This document shows positions 11,640 to 24,621 of a DNA stretch of 64,000 nt, one piece after another. This DNA is from Strigops habroptila (Eukaryota > Chordata > Aves > Psittaciformes > Psittacidae): positions 21,462,744 through 21,526,743 of the forward strand of contig NC_044288.2 of assembly GCF_004027225.2 (NCBI RefSeq). The letters are read 5' to 3'. The notes beneath the pieces are model-generated. The model did not search any database and had not been told where the DNA came from. It saw nothing but the letters and a program-made list of their open reading frames with translations. Position 1 is the first letter of the stretch. Every line of letters begins with the position of its first letter. Position numbers and translations under genes: made by a program.

Positions 11640-12735
11640 GATAGAAGTATTTAATTTGAAGAGACTTACAATGGTCATCGGGTCCAACTGCCTGACCCCT
11701 TCAGGGCTAACCAAAAGTTAAATTATGTTTTTAATGTAATTTTACAAATGCCTGTTAAACACAGGCTTGGGACATTGACCACCTCTCTAGGAAGCCTGTT
11801 CCAGTGCTTGACCACCCCTTCAGGAAAGAAATGCCTCCTAATATGATGTCTAAACATCCCCTCGCGTGGCTTTGAAACATTCCCATGTGCAATATCACCG
11901 GACATGAGGGAGAATAGGTCAGTGCCTCCGTCTCCATTTCCTCTCCTTAGGAAGCTGACGCTTACATGCTGCTTCAATTTTGTGCTGTGTTTGATGCCCA
12001 CAGAATGCAGTTTGCCCTCTTGGCTTCCAGGGCACACTGCTGGCTCCTACTGAGTCTGCTGCACACCAGCATCCCCAGCAGCTCCCTTTCTGCAGGGCTT
12101 CTCTCCAGCCTCTGCTTGCCCAATTTAGACTAAAATCAAGAAAAACTACATCCACCCCTTTCCCTTCATCAGGGAGGCAAGTGACCTTTATACCCAGAAT
12201 GATCTTCTCCATATTTTATCCAACAGCTATGGTGAGAGCAACAGGTCTGTATTTGCCTGTGTCTTTCCTCATGCCCTTCTTGCAGACTGGAAGAACATTG
12301 GCTAGCTGCCAGCCAGGAAGCTCAGGGGACTGTCCTCTGTCTCAGGGGATTGGGCAGCCCTGGAAGCTAATGATTTAGTTAAGAAGAGAGGCAAGAAAAG
12401 CACTGAATGGCTTCTTTTCTCCTTCGTCCCTGTTACTCAGGGAGGGACCATATTCTGCAAGTACCAGTCTAATGTTTTCTTTTGACCTCCTCTTGCTATG
12501 AACGTACTTTTAAAAGCCATTCCTGTTGTTCACCACAACACCTGCCATTTTCAACTCTGATCATGTTTTGGCCTTTCATGCCTTCTCTCTGCATATATGA
12601 ACTGCAAGCTTCCTGCGAAGCCTGACCTTGCTTCCAGAGATCATACAATTTCTTTTCCCTCTGGAGCAGCACAAGGGTTCCCTCTTTGGCTAACCTGGTT
12701 TTCTGCCCTACATGCGCGACTTTTGGCAAAGTGGA
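11640..12735 (-). mobile_element. CR1-type LINE, minus strand, decayed
   Basis: Homologous to the element at 3075-4450. Minus-strand frames give the C-terminal block VVKHWNRLPREVVNVPSL near 11850-11750 and further RT fragments up to about 12730. An internal piece present in the other copies is shortened here. Confidence 0.8.
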
Positions 12736-13689
12736 ATTGTCTCATAATAAGTATACGGAGTTGTGAGAAGATATTCCTTGTCCTGGGATGGATTGTGTGG
12801 AAACTCCACAAGTTGCTTCAAGGGACTTTTTCTGAAGGTAGAATTGAGGTGAAATCAGAAAAGGGACATTGGGTTTGGGCTTGTCATTGTTGTTTCTGAA
12901 TCCAGAGGTTTCTTGATTGGACTGGAAAGATATTCTGCTATGATTTTTGTGTTTTTCTCTTAGAGCATTTGCATTCCTGTTTTTGTCTTTTCTCCTTTTA
13001 CTCTGCAGACTGTATTTGAGCAGATTGTTTGAATGAATGCAGTGTGGCACGACATATTCAGAAACCCTCATGCTATGTTGTCCTGCAGTTATAAACTGTG
13101 CTGTTTTAACTTGGGCAGCCTTGTGTGTAAAAGTAAGTAAAGACAACACCCAAATGCTTTGTGTGGAGCCAGTCTTCTTTGTAGGGCTGTTCTTTCTGGG
13201 AAAGCTCTGTCACAGTTTCCAAAGGGCTGGGAGTGTTTTTCCCATGTTGTCCCTTGGCTGAGGTAAGGTTGAGTGGGTCCATTTCTTGAGCTGGGAGATG
13301 TTGCCATCAGAGCCTTCAGGAAAGTTGTGGGAACTGCTGGCAGGCCTCTATGGGTCTCCTCAGTAGTGAGCACCTGGCTGTGACGGGGCAGACTTATATC
13401 CAGATTGGGGCAAGCTGACTCCTACAGTCCCACAGGCACTGGGTATGGAAAGGCCTCTCCAAAACATGAATGTTGGGAGAGTGACCTTCCCAACCCTCCT
13501 GACAGCTCCAGCTGCAGATGACAACTGTGAGGCTTTCCAGAACAAAGCATTTGTGACAATAAAGGTGTAGGAGATTCAGAAGATGGATGTCACAAAGATG
13601 GTATCCATGTTCCTTTGAAAGTGTTTGGGAGCGCTCCAGGAGGTGAGTATTTGGTGAGCAAAACCAGCAACCAGGGAGAGGCTTCTCTC

Positions 13690-14860
13690 CAGAAATGTCT
13701 CAGTCTTCACTGGCAAGTGCTCCAGCATCAATGCCCAAGTCACAAAGGGCGTATCATGGACTGACACTGATGAACCACGTGCTAGAGAAGAAGATCAGGT
13801 TTGAGATCACCTAAAGGAACACAAAGGTACAGAAATTCACAGGACCTGAAGAGATGCAAGTGGTCAGCCACTATCCATCATGTTTCAGAATTCTTGGTGG
13901 TTGGGTGAAGTTCCCAGTGGCTGGAAAACAGGAAACATAACCCATATTTTTACAAAGGCATAAAGGAAGAGCCAGGGAACTAAAGGCCGTTCAGTCTCAC
14001 CTGAATGCCAAGAAACATCATGGAGCAGATGCCCCCAGAAAGTATGTGAAGGGTCATGGAATATTAGAATGTGATTGCGACTGCCGACATGGCCTAACTG
14101 ATGTCCCTGAACAATTCGGTGACCTTCTACAATGGGGTTATGGCCCTGCTGGATAAGGGGAGAGCAAATGATGTCATCTACCTGGACTTGTGCAAAGATT
14201 TGACACTGTTCTAAACAACATCCTTCTCCCTGCACTGGAGAGATGTTTATTTGATGGATGGATCACTTGCTGGATATGAAATTGGAAGGATGTTAGCACT
14301 CAAAGATTTGTAATTAACAGCTCGATATCCAAGTGACAAGTGGTGTTGGTTGATGAGAAGCTAAATGTGACCCAGCAATGTGTGCTTCCAGCTTTTAGGC
14401 TGCCAGCATAAGAAGGACATGGATCTGTCGGATTAAGTCCAGAGGGGGGCCACGAAGATGATCAGATAGCTGGAACATTGCTCCTATGAGGAAACCCTGA
14501 GAGAGTTGGGGTTGTTCAGCCTGGAGAGGAGGAGGCTGAAGGAGGCTTTAAATTAGCCTTCCTAAAGGAGGAGTACAAGCTCCTGTACTGATAGGACAAG
14601 TGGTAACAGCTTTAAAATGAAAGAGGATTGATATAGATGAGATATTAGGAAGAAGTTCTTCCCTGTGTGGCTGGTGAGGCACTGGAACAGGTTGCATGGG
14701 GAAGTGGCTTGATGTCCCACCCATTGCCAGGTTGGATGGGGCTTTGAGCAAACTAGTCTAGTGGAATGTATCCCTGACCATGGCAGGGGTTTGGAACTTT
14801 TATGGGATCTTTAAAGTCCCTTCCAAGCCAAACCATTCTAGGATTTCGTGATTCTATGAA
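13690..14860 (+). mobile_element. CR1-type LINE fragment, plus strand
   Basis: Counterpart of 5475-6625. It runs through the RT region into the 3' UTR and ends with the CR1 terminal repeat near 14845-14860. Many stops make it inactive. Confidence 0.85.
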
Positions 14861-14940
14861 AAGCACAGCCATACCTTCTGCAAGGCCCTGATAAAAAGGT
14901 AAGTGCTGAGTAAAGGCTCCACTATCCAGTGAACCTGAGC

Positions 14941-15250
14941 AGAATCATAGAATCATTTGGGTTGGAGAAGATCTTTGAGACCATTGAGTCCAACAGTTAT
15001 CTTCACACTGCTAAGGCCACCACAAAGCCATGTCCCAAAATGTCATATCCAGGGATGGTGACTCAACTGCCTGCCTGGGCAGCCTTTGCCAATGCTTGAA
15101 AACTCTTTTGGTGAAGAAACATCTCCTAACATGTCCAATCTAACATGACCTTTCTGGCACAAACTGAGGCCATTTCCTCACATTCTGTCACTTCTTGCTT
15201 GCAAGAGGAGAGATCCAGCCACTTCACTACAAGCTCCTTTCAGGCACAGG
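14941..15250 (-). mobile_element. CR1 3' fragment, minus strand
   Basis: It opens with AGAATCATAGAATCATTTGG, the reverse complement of a CR1 3' end, then the conserved 3' UTR blocks. Counterpart of 6683-6980, and better preserved at the terminus. Confidence 0.85.
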
Positions 15251-16338
15251 CCTTGGCTGTGTTGTGTTCCACAAATCCTTTGCCGAAAGAAGAAATTCAG
15301 CTCTTTTCTAAACAAGGAACTTGCAGGCAACTCCCACTTGCTACTGATGAGAAAGCCACCTGTGAGCAATGAGTCCACATAGGAACTTCTTCTCCTGGGA
15401 CAGTGGAAATCAATAGAAACTGCCCTTTGGCAGGAAAGCTCTAAACTGGCTGAAGACCTGTCACGAGGCTACTCTCTCTTTTCCCTGACTAGGGTCTGCC
15501 TGGCATGAAGTGCAAGTGGCTTGGGTGCTATGTGAAGCTGCTCTACTCAGGATTGTCCACATCGAAATGGACATAGGATTAAGGATGCTAATCTCCTCCA
15601 GTAGTGACAGCTGTAACAAACGGAGCTGTGAAAGACGTCTGAGGGAGTTGGTGTGTCTCTCCTCTGGAGGTCACAAGAAACCAGCACCTCCTGGTGTAAA
15701 CCTGGTATTTCTCAGGTCGTTCCAGCTGGAGAGTCTAGGTGTCCGAAGCAGTGCATAACTAGAGAGTTTGTCACAGTTTTACTCAATGAGATGGGGAAAG
15801 GCAACTTTCTGCACTGGAAGGACTGCACACACTGCTGAACTTTCCCTAGAGCTCCTCGGAGGCGCCCTTTAGGAAGCAGTGCGACGGGCAGGAGCGGTCA
15901 GAGAGACTAGCCTGGGTGCATGCACGTTCTCTGCCTCTGCAAGCACCGCCACCCTCGGCATCGTCCCACTGGACGCTTCTCCGCTGTCTCCCGCCAGCTC
16001 TGCTCCGCTCCTCCGTGTCCGACCTCGGCTTTGGGGCGGCCAGGCTGTGCACGGCTCGCCTCCGGGACCTCGCCAGCCGCGGACTCTGGGCAGCGTGCGA
16101 AGCCGCGGGGCAGCTGCCGGCGCTGTCCGGGAGCTCGGGGTGCAGCGGCGGCCCCGCGGAGCTCTCGGCGCTCCTGCCCCACTTTTCCGTCTCCGATGCG
16201 GTGTGCGCGTGTCCTGCCGCGGGGCCCAAAGGCGGGCGAGCTCCCGACAGCAGCGCTTGTGCTCACGGGTCCGTGTGCCGGAGCGAACTGGCAGCGCGGA
16301 CAGCGGGCAGCGGCGGGCGCAGTCCCGCCTCGGGCCGC

Positions 16339-16356
16339 AGGGTGGTGCTGCCGGCC
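16339..16356 (+). promoter_or_regulatory. CSE-like promoter element of beta copy 3
   Basis: Identical in its 18 bases to the element at 8040 and at almost the same distance (about 305 bp) from its ATG. The surrounding 60 bases are also conserved between the two beta promoters, including the GCGCAGTCCCGCCTCGGGCC block just upstream. Confidence 0.65.
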
Positions 16357-16661
16357 AAGGCGATGCAGAGCGGCTGTGAGACGGGAGGGCGCTGAGTCCA
16401 GCCTGGGTCTGCCGAACACACGCAGGGCAGAGCAGAGCAGAGCCCCGCCAAAGCCAGCCAGACAACCGCGCCGAAAGGCAGCAAGCGGAGGAGAACGGTG
16501 CCCCGTGTCATCTGTTGCCGAGACACAGCGCCCGCACTCTGGGACGCCAGCCGGAGCCGGAGAGAGGGATCGCACACGTCCGCCGAGCTGCTGCCGGGAC
16601 CTGCTTGCCGCGAAGGACTGCGAGGACGATCCCCGACACGGAGGCTGCCCGCCACCCCGCC

Positions 16662-19097
16662 ATGGCGACCCCAAGGCAAGTGCTCTCTCTCTGTGCTTTC
16701 CTCTCCCTGACGCACGCTCGCGCTGAGCCCATCCGCTATTCCGTAGCTGAGGAGGGCGAAAGCGGCTCCGTGGTAGCCAACGTGGCGGAGGACGCGGGGC
16801 TGTCCCCGGCGCAGCTCTCGGCTCGCGGCGCCCGCCTGCTCTCGGAGGACGGCCGGCAGCACTTTCGCTTAGACCGCGCCAGCGGCCGCCTCGTCGTGGG
16901 CGAGAGGCTGGACCGCGAGGAGCTGTGCGGGCAGTCCGCTACCTGCACGCTGCCCTTCGAGCTCCTGCTGTCAAACCCCGTGCAGTTCTTTCGGGTCGAG
17001 GTGGCCGTGGAGGACATCAATGACCACGTGCCCGCTTTCCCGGAGGAGCGGGTCAATCTTAAGATACTGGAAAGGAGCGACCCTGGTTCACGTATCCCTC
17101 TGGAGGGTGCTCTGGACCTTGATATTGGAAGCAACAGTATCCAGTCTTACAGCATCTCTCCCGAAAATGAGTTCTTTAGTGTTGACTTTGGGAAACCGAG
17201 GGACAGCGACCAATATGTTGAACTTGTTTTGGAAAAGCCTCTCGACAGAGAGGAGCAGGCAGAGGTGGATTTCACTCTCATTGCCGTGGATGGGGGCTCT
17301 CCACCCAGGAGTGGGACCATTCAAATCCACATTGTTGTTCTAGATGTAAATGACAACGCTCCTGTCTTCGTGCAAGACCGATATATTGCACAGGTTTTGG
17401 AAAATGTGCCAGAGGGCTCTGTGGTTCTCAGAGTAATAGCAACCGATCGAGATGCAGGAGCTAATGGGGACATCTCCTATCAGTTTAGCCAAGCAGGAGG
17501 CCAGAGCCACTCAGCATTTGTGATTGACCCCACAAGCGGTGAAATTAAACTCACAAAGCCTCTGGACTTTGAGGCAGCAGAAAATTATGAGCTTAGAGTG
17601 AGGGCCACAGATGGCGGGGGCCTTTCAGCAATCTGCAAAGTGTTGGTGGAGGTGGTGGATGCGAATGACAATGCACCGGAGCTGGTGGTCAGTTCCTTCA
17701 ACAGCCCCCTCCCCGAGAACGTACTGCCTGGGACAGTGGTTGCCCTATTTACTGTCAGAGACCGGGATGCTGGTGCCAATGGGAAGATCTCCTGTGCCCT
17801 TGAGGACCAGCTGTCATTCTCCCTGCGGCCAGCATATAAGAATTACTTTGAGTTGGTGACTGTGAGTACGCTGGACCGGGAGGAGACAGCACGGTACATC
17901 CTCACAGTCACAGCAGCAGACGCGGGGTCACCTCCTCTCACAACAACCCAGACCTTCACAGTGGACATCTCTGATGTCAATGACAATGCACCTGTGTTCA
18001 ACCAGACATCATACACCATGTATGTGCGTGAGAACAATGTCCCCACGGTGCTTGTTGGAACCATAACTGCTACGGATGTTGACGTGGGGCCCAATGCAAA
18101 GGTGACCTATTCCCTGGTCCCAGCCCACCCTACAGAGCAGCCTCCCTGCATCTCTGTGAACTCTGAGAATGGAGATGTGTTTGTGCTGCGGCCCCTGGAC
18201 TATGAGCAGGTGAGGCAGATCAAGGTCTTGGTGAGAGCCTCCGATGCGGGGTCACCTCCCCTCAGTGTCAACGTCACTGTCCACATTTCTGTGGTGGATG
18301 AAAATGACAACTCACCACTGGTGCTGTACCCCTCGCAGGATAGCAGCCCTCCGTCCAGTGAGTTGGTGCCCACTTCAGCTGAGGCAGGCTACCTTATCAC
18401 CAAAGTGGTGGCTGTTGATGCTGACTCAGGGCAGAACTCATGGCTCTCGTACCACCTGCTGAGGGCCACCGATCCCGGGCTGTTTGCGGTGGGTGCCCAA
18501 AGTGGGGAGGTGCGACTGAGGAGGCCGGTGACAGAGAGAGACACCGTGAAGCAGAAGCTTGTTGTGTTGGTGCGAGACAATGGTCGACCACCACTGTCAG
18601 CCACTGCGGTGCTGAGCGCACTCATGCTCAGTGACTTCTCGGATGTGCGCCTACCACAAAGCAGCCTGGCCACAGAGGATGAGAACAGCTCTCTAACAAC
18701 CTATTTAATAATTTCATTGGTTTTTGTCTCACTCCTCTTCGTTGTGTCCACAGCAACCTTCATCGCTCGCAAGCTGTGCAAGAGAAAGGAGCTGAAGGAT
18801 GGGCACGTGCTTTATGGTGCCAGCAACTTGCAGAGCAGCCTGGCTGATGCGGCTGCTGCAGGAACCCTGCCCCACGCCTATTGCTATGAGATCAGCCTCA
18901 CAAAGGGCTCGGGCAACAGCGAGTTCAAGTTCCTGAAGCCCATCCTCCCCAGCCTTCCTCCACAGCTGCATGCCACAGGTGAGGGCACCAACAATGAACA
19001 AGATTTCCCATGTGCTCCTCTCACCATGGAGGATGTGGCACCAGACAACCATGGGTTGCTCTCTGCAGAGCAGTTCAATCGTCCTTCCTTTAACTAG
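16662..19097 (+). CDS. PCDHB: Clustered protocadherin, PCDHB-like, copy 3 (complete, single exon)
   Basis: A complete 811-residue protein that starts at the Kozak-type ATG (GCCATGG) and opens the same signal peptide as copy 2 ([10 protein letters not shown] in place of [10 protein letters not shown]). It holds EC1-EC6 with linkers DINDHVP, DVNDNAP, DANDNAP, DVNDNAP and DENDNSP. A membrane helix lies near residues 681-703, and the tail ends PSFN with TAG. EC1 is almost identical to copies 1 and 2, but the first 60 residues of EC2 differ strongly (for example KPRDSDQ in place of SHIKDKK). That would change the EC2-EC3 part of the trans-recognition interface. EC5 lacks two residues seen in the other copies (PPCIS against PPCSCIS). 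It is the last beta-like gene before the spliced gamma-type exons. Confidence 0.95.
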   Translation: MATPRQVLSLCAFLSLTHARAEPIRYSVAEEGESGSVVANVAEDAGLSPAQLSARGARLLSEDGRQHFRLDRASGRLVVGERLDREELCGQSATCTLPFELLLSNPVQFFRVEVAVEDINDHVPAFPEERVNLKILERSDPGSRIPLEGALDLDIGSNSIQSYSISPENEFFSVDFGKPRDSDQYVELVLEKPLDREEQAEVDFTLIAVDGGSPPRSGTIQIHIVVLDVNDNAPVFVQDRYIAQVLENVPEGSVVLRVIATDRDAGANGDISYQFSQAGGQSHSAFVIDPTSGEIKLTKPLDFEAAENYELRVRATDGGGLSAICKVLVEVVDANDNAPELVVSSFNSPLPENVLPGTVVALFTVRDRDAGANGKISCALEDQLSFSLRPAYKNYFELVTVSTLDREETARYILTVTAADAGSPPLTTTQTFTVDISDVNDNAPVFNQTSYTMYVRENNVPTVLVGTITATDVDVGPNAKVTYSLVPAHPTEQPPCISVNSENGDVFVLRPLDYEQVRQIKVLVRASDAGSPPLSVNVTVHISVVDENDNSPLVLYPSQDSSPPSSELVPTSAEAGYLITKVVAVDADSGQNSWLSYHLLRATDPGLFAVGAQSGEVRLRRPVTERDTVKQKLVVLVRDNGRPPLSATAVLSALMLSDFSDVRLPQSSLATEDENSSLTTYLIISLVFVSLLFVVSTATFIARKLCKRKELKDGHVLYGASNLQSSLADAAAAGTLPHAYCYEISLTKGSGNSEFKFLKPILPSLPPQLHATGEGTNNEQDFPCAPLTMEDVAPDNHGLLSAEQFNRPSFN
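18976..18984 (+). other. Latent splice donor CAG|GTGAGG inside beta copy 3 tail
   Basis: Same site, sequence and phase as at 10681. Preservation in three copies may only reflect their recent common origin. Confidence 0.35.
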
Positions 19098-19864
19098 CAT
19101 GGTGTTGGCACAGCCAGAATCTTCACATCTCATGACTCAAAAGGATCCCTACTAGGTCATGTGGCAATGGTACCTTCAGAGTTAATCTGCATTTCCAATT
19201 GGCATCACTGTTTTCCCACCAAGTCAAAGTCTGAAGAAAGGCTGACGAATCCTACAAAAAAACAACCAAACAAAAGAAACCAGAGCTTCTTTACTGCGAA
19301 ATTGCATGTTTCAGCATTCAGAAATAGCCATTTCTGAAATGCTTTAAGAGTGGGGTTAGTTCCAGAAACCCTAGCTAAATTCTCGTCTCTATTGCTGACA
19401 GTCAGTGCTGTAACACAATGGCATGGATAGGCAGACATCACATCCTCACTGAAATGCATGTAGCCCTTGTCCCACATCAAGAAAGCAAGGAAATTGTGAG
19501 TACCATGTGGCAATGTGTTATGAACAAAGGCCTCTTTCTTTTCTGGGTCCTTTTTGTCCATCCCTGAGATGGGTAGGGTCTTTTACCATGTATGTCCACA
19601 CAGGTTTTTTGTGTCTGTACATGCTGCATCAGTGCTGCCCAGTGAAGCAGAGACTTGCTCACATCTAAATATGGTGATGTGCACAATTCCAGCTCAGCAG
19701 GCAAGATTTTGATCCTTTAAGTACAGCTGTCTGATTTTCTCTAGGGGAGAGCGGCAAAATGCATGACATCTTCCTTTGGCCTGTAAGGGGAAGTTACTTT
19801 CCTTGGGGTTGCCTCTGAAATACAGCACCACAAACAGTGTTGGGATAGAATGTAACATAACAAA

Positions 19865-21330
19865 ACAGAACAGAGTAGTAGTATTTGAGTTGTGAGGGGC
19901 CTAAACTGATCATCTAGTCCAACTGACTGACCACTTCAGGGTTGACCAAAAGTTAACATATGTTTTTATGGGCATTTTATAAATGTCTGGTAAACACTGT
20001 CAGGCTTGGGGCATCGACCACCTCTCTAGGAAGCCTGTTCCAGTGTTTGACAACCCTGTCAGGAAATAAATGCTTCCTAATGTCTAGTCTAAACTTTCCC
20101 TGGCACGGCTTTGAACCGTTCCCTGTCATGGATGAGATAATCACCTCTTTTGGGCCTCTCCTTGCCTGATTTTTACTTATACCCAGGGGCAGAGGTTTTT
20201 TATATGAACTTGTTAGATTTCCTGCCATTAATGATTCCCCAATGTCTCAATCTATCCAGATTCCTCTGCATGGCGTCTTGACCCTCAAGAGAGCCAACTG
20301 CACCTCCCAGTTTAGTATCATTAGAAGAGTTGCTAATGATCCATTCAACTCCTGCATCTAGATCACTGATAAATACATTGAAAAGTCCTGGGCCTAGAGT
20401 TGAACCATGAGGAACCCCACTGCTGCCTGTTACCAGACAAATTTAGCCCATATACTGCAGCCTTTCAAGCCCTGCCCTTCAGCCAGTTCTTTACCCAGCT
20501 CGCTACGAACCCAGTCATCTCACAGTGACCTTATCGTAAGCAGAACTTTCCCCTGGGGAGCCCATGTTGACTATGTCTGATGACCTCATTGTTCCTTAAA
20601 TGCCTTTCAGTAGTACCCAGTATGACCTTATCCATGATTTTTACAGGAGCTGTGGTGAGACCAACAGGTCTGTAGTTGCCTGTGTCTTTCCTCATGCCTT
20701 TCTTCCAGACTGGAAGAACATTGGTTAGGTACCAGTCACCAGGGACCTCCCCAGACTCCTGAGACCTTGGGTAGGTGATTGAGAAGGGTCCTGCTGTAAC
20801 TTCTGCCATCTCCTTCAATGCTTTGGGCTGAATCCCATCAGGTTTCATGGACTTTTGTCCATACAGCTGATACAGCTGGTCCAGAAATGGAGTCACTCAG
20901 TGTTCTCACACTTGTGGTCCTCTGTCTCAGGGGACCAGGCAGTCCTAGGGACTAACAATTTAATTAAAAAGCAAGGAAAGAAAGGCATTGCACACCTCCA
21001 ACTCTTTTTTGTCCCTGTTAGTCAGGGTGTGATCTTCTTCTACAGGTACCAGTCTAATGTTTTCTTTCAAACTCCTCTTGCTATGAACACACTTAAAAAG
21101 CCATTCTTGTTGTATGACACAACATTGGCCAGTTTCAAGTCTGATCGAGTTTTGGCCTTTCGTGTCTTCTCCCTGCATATATGAACCACAGCTCTGCAAG
21201 CTTCCTGCAAAGCCTGACCTTGCTTCCACAAATCATACAATTTCTTTCTCCTCTGGAGCTCCACAAGGACTTCCCTATTTGGCCAATTTTCTGCCCTGCA
21301 TGCTCGACTTTTGGCACAGTGGAATTGTTT
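19865..21330 (-). mobile_element. CR1-type LINE, minus strand, decayed (longest of three copies)
   Basis: Counterpart of 3075-4450 and 11640-12735, but it keeps an RT stretch (about 20170-20600) lost in the others. Minus-strand frames give VVKHWNRLPREVVDAPSL near 20050 and NYRPVGLTTA near 20660. Confidence 0.85.
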
Positions 21331-23424
21331 TCTAATAGACTGTAACCCTACAGAGTTGTGAGAACATGTTCCTTGTCCTGGGGTGGACAGACTGGAAGAA
21401 CATTGGTTAGCTGCCAATTCTGAAGGTAGAATTGAGATGAACTCAGAAAAGAGACATTGGATTTGGTCTTGTCAGTACTGTTCCCAAATTCAGAGTCTTC
21501 ATGATGGGAATGAAAAGATGTCCTGTTATGATTTTTTGTGGTTTTTCTTAGAGTATTTGCATTCTCCTTTTATATTTTTTTTTATTTTCTTCTACTCTGT
21601 GAACTGTATTTGAACATTTTCTTGCCTCTTCCTCTTAAGAAGTACTCTCTCACCCATGTATAATAACAGATTGTTTGAATGAAGGCAGTGTGGCACAGCA
21701 TACTTGGAAACCCTCATTCTGCAGTTATAAACTGTGTTGTTGTAACGCAGGAGACTCTTGTGTGTACAAGCAAAATAAAGAGAACACCCGAATGCTTTGT
21801 GTGGATCCAGTCATCTTTGTAGAGCTGTTCTTTCTGGGAAAGCTCTGTCACAGATTCCAAAGGACCAGGAGTGTTTTTCCCATGTTGTCCTTTGGCTGAG
21901 GTAATGTTGAGTGGGTATAATTCTTGAGTTGGGAGATGCCGCCAGCAGAGCCTTCAGGAAAGTTGTGGGGAGCAGGGAATTGCTGGCAGACCTCTACAGG
22001 TCTCCTCAGTACTGACCACATGTGTGATGGGGCAGTTATATCCAGACTGGGGCAAGCTGTCCCTCAGCCTCCTGGGGGACCTGTGTGTGCAAAGGCCCCT
22101 ACAAAAGAGGGATATAGGGAGAGTGATGTTCTCAACTCTCCTGACAGCTCCAGCTGCAGATGGGAACTATGAGGCTTTCCAGCACAAAGTGTTTGTGACA
22201 CTAAAGGTGTAGGAATTCCAGAAGATGGATGTCGCAAAGACAGCATCCCTGTTCCTTTGGTAAGAGTCTGGGAGAGCTCCAGGAGACGGGCATTTGGTGA
22301 GCAAAAACAGCAACCAGTAAGAGGCTTTGCTCTTGAGAAATGCAGAGGATTACAGTCTCCCTTCCACAAGGCCCTGATAAAAAGGTAACTCCTGAGGACA
22401 GGCTGGTGTACTGATGCTGACCAGAAGACCATTTTACATCAAGGACTGAGAGATCCACTGTCCCGTTGATCTTGGAAGGCACAGGCTTAGGCCATCCTGT
22501 GTTGTGTTCTATGGCATAAATCCCTATTCCATAGCCAGCTCATGTTAACTGAGGAACCCACAGGCAGCTCCCACTTGCTACTGGTGAGAAAGCCACCTGC
22601 AAGCAAGGAGGCTGCATGGGAATTTCTTCTCCTGGGACATGAGAAACAGTGAATAGAAATTGCTCTCTTGCAGGAAAGCCCTAAATGGCTTGAAGAACTG
22701 AAATAGGGGCACTCTTTCTTTTCTCTGAGTGGGGTCTGCCTAGCAGTGTGTGGCGGGATTCCCCTTTCTAACTACTCTGCTCAGGGTTCTCCACATCCAA
22801 AGAGACATGGGATTATGGATGCTCATCTCCTCCGATAGTGACAACTGTAACAAATGGAGTTGTGAAAGACATTTGAGAGAGTTGGCATGTCTCTCCTCTG
22901 GAGATAAAAGGAACCAGCACCTCCTGGTGTAAAACTGCAGCTTCTCAGGTTGTTCCAGCTGGAGGGTCTGGTTGCCCGATGCAGTGCATAACTTCAGGAT
23001 GAGACAGGGAAATGCTCTTTTCTGCACTGGAGAACCTGCATGAGGTTTCCTGAGGGGCTCATCTGAAGTACCCCTTAGGATGGATAACTTCTTAGTTCAG
23101 GTAAGACACAGTCCTACCAGAGGAGATGCATTTCTGGACCTGCTGGTCACCAACACAAGCAAGCTAATCCGAGACATCAAGATTGGAGACGGTCTGGGTT
23201 GCAGTGTCACATACTGGTTGGTTTCACAGTCTTGAGGGGTATAGGTCAGGTGAAGAGTAAAGTCATGTCCCTATATTTCAGGAAAACACACTTCCCACTC
23301 TTCAAGGGGTTAGACCCCATGAAAAACTGCCCTCAGGGACAAAGGAGCATAATTGAACTGACAGATCTTTAAGGATGCTTTCCACAAAGTGCAAGATCTC
23401 TCAATCCCCACACATAATAAATCT

Positions 23425-23552
23425 GGCTGCGATGGGGCCCAGTTATATCCAGACTGGGGCAACCTGGCCCCTACTCTCCTGGAAGACCTGGATGCGTAAA
23501 GGCATCTACAAAGCAGGGAGGTTGGGGGAGTGATCTTCCAAACCAGGATGGA
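23425..23552 (+). repeat. Beta-spacer fragment lodged inside the CR1
   Basis: This block (GTTATATCCAGACTGGGGCA and neighbours) matches 22024-22140 of the same spacer and the equivalent places after beta copies 1 and 2. CR1 sequence resumes on both sides of it. Confidence 0.65.
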
Positions 23553-24621
23553 AAATAAGGAATAGAAGGCAAGAGACTGACATGGCTGAGTAAAGACTTG
23601 CCATTCAAACTAAGGGGCAAGAACGAAATACACAGGCAGTAGAAGCTGGGATAGGTATCCTGGGAAGAGTCTAGGGACGCTATCCGGTTGTGTAGGGGCG
23701 GAGTTAGGAAGGCCAAGGCATGACTGAAGCTGAACTTTTCAAGGGATGCATAGAATAGCGTGAAGGACTTCTACAGGGGGAGCAAAGTCCTTCCCCTGCC
23801 GCTGTAAGAGAAGATCAGGTTTGAGACCACCAGAGGAACTGGAACATACATAAGTTTATGGGACTCGATGAGATGAATCTCAAGATTCTGAGAGAATTGG
23901 CTGATGTAGTTGCCAAGCCACTCTCCACGATATTTCAAAAGTAATGGCAGGCAGGTGAAGTCCCCGGTGACTAGAAAAAGGGAAGTATCACACCCATTTT
24001 TAAAAAGGGTTGAAAGGAGGACCCTGGGAACTAGTGACCTCAATCTTACCTCTGTGCCTTGGAAGATCATGCAACAGATCCTTCTAGAAGATGTGTAAAG
24101 GCACATAGAGAAGAGGGAAGTGATTTGAGACAGCCAGCACAGTTTCACTGAGGGCAAGCCTTGCCTGACCAGCCTAGTGGCCTTCTATGACAGAGTGACT
24201 ACATCAGTGACTAAGGGAATGTATCTCCCTGGGCTTCTGTGAGGTCTTTCACACAGTCCTCCACAACATTCTTCTCTCTAAATTGGAGACAGGTGGATTT
24301 GATGGATGGACTGGTTAGTGGATGACGAATTGGCTGGATATTCTACAGCATAATGTCCAAATGGAAATCAGTGGTGAGTGGTTTGCCTCCAGCATCCATA
24401 TGGGGGCCAGTACTGTTTAATATCTTTATCAGTAACACAGGCAGTGGGATCAAGTGCACCCTCAGCATATTTGCAGATGACACCAGAATTGATGGTGTAG
24501 TTCATACACCTCAGGGACAGGATGCCATTCAGAGGCAGCTGGACAAGCTCAAGAAGTGGGTGCAGGTGAATGCCATGGTGTTTAACAAGACCAAGTGTAA
24601 ACTCCTGCACCTGGGTCAGGG

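Larger units (their letters stand above)
10803..16338. other. Spacer between beta copies 2 and 3
   Basis: This spacer has the same architecture as the one after copy 1: a minus CR1 (11640-12735), a plus CR1 (13690-14860) and a minus CR1 3' fragment (14941-15250), with homologous single-copy-like blocks between. No host gene can be supported. From about 15850 it becomes GC-rich and forms the promoter/5' UTR region of copy 3. Lengths of the two spacers differ mainly by small indels. Confidence 0.75.
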
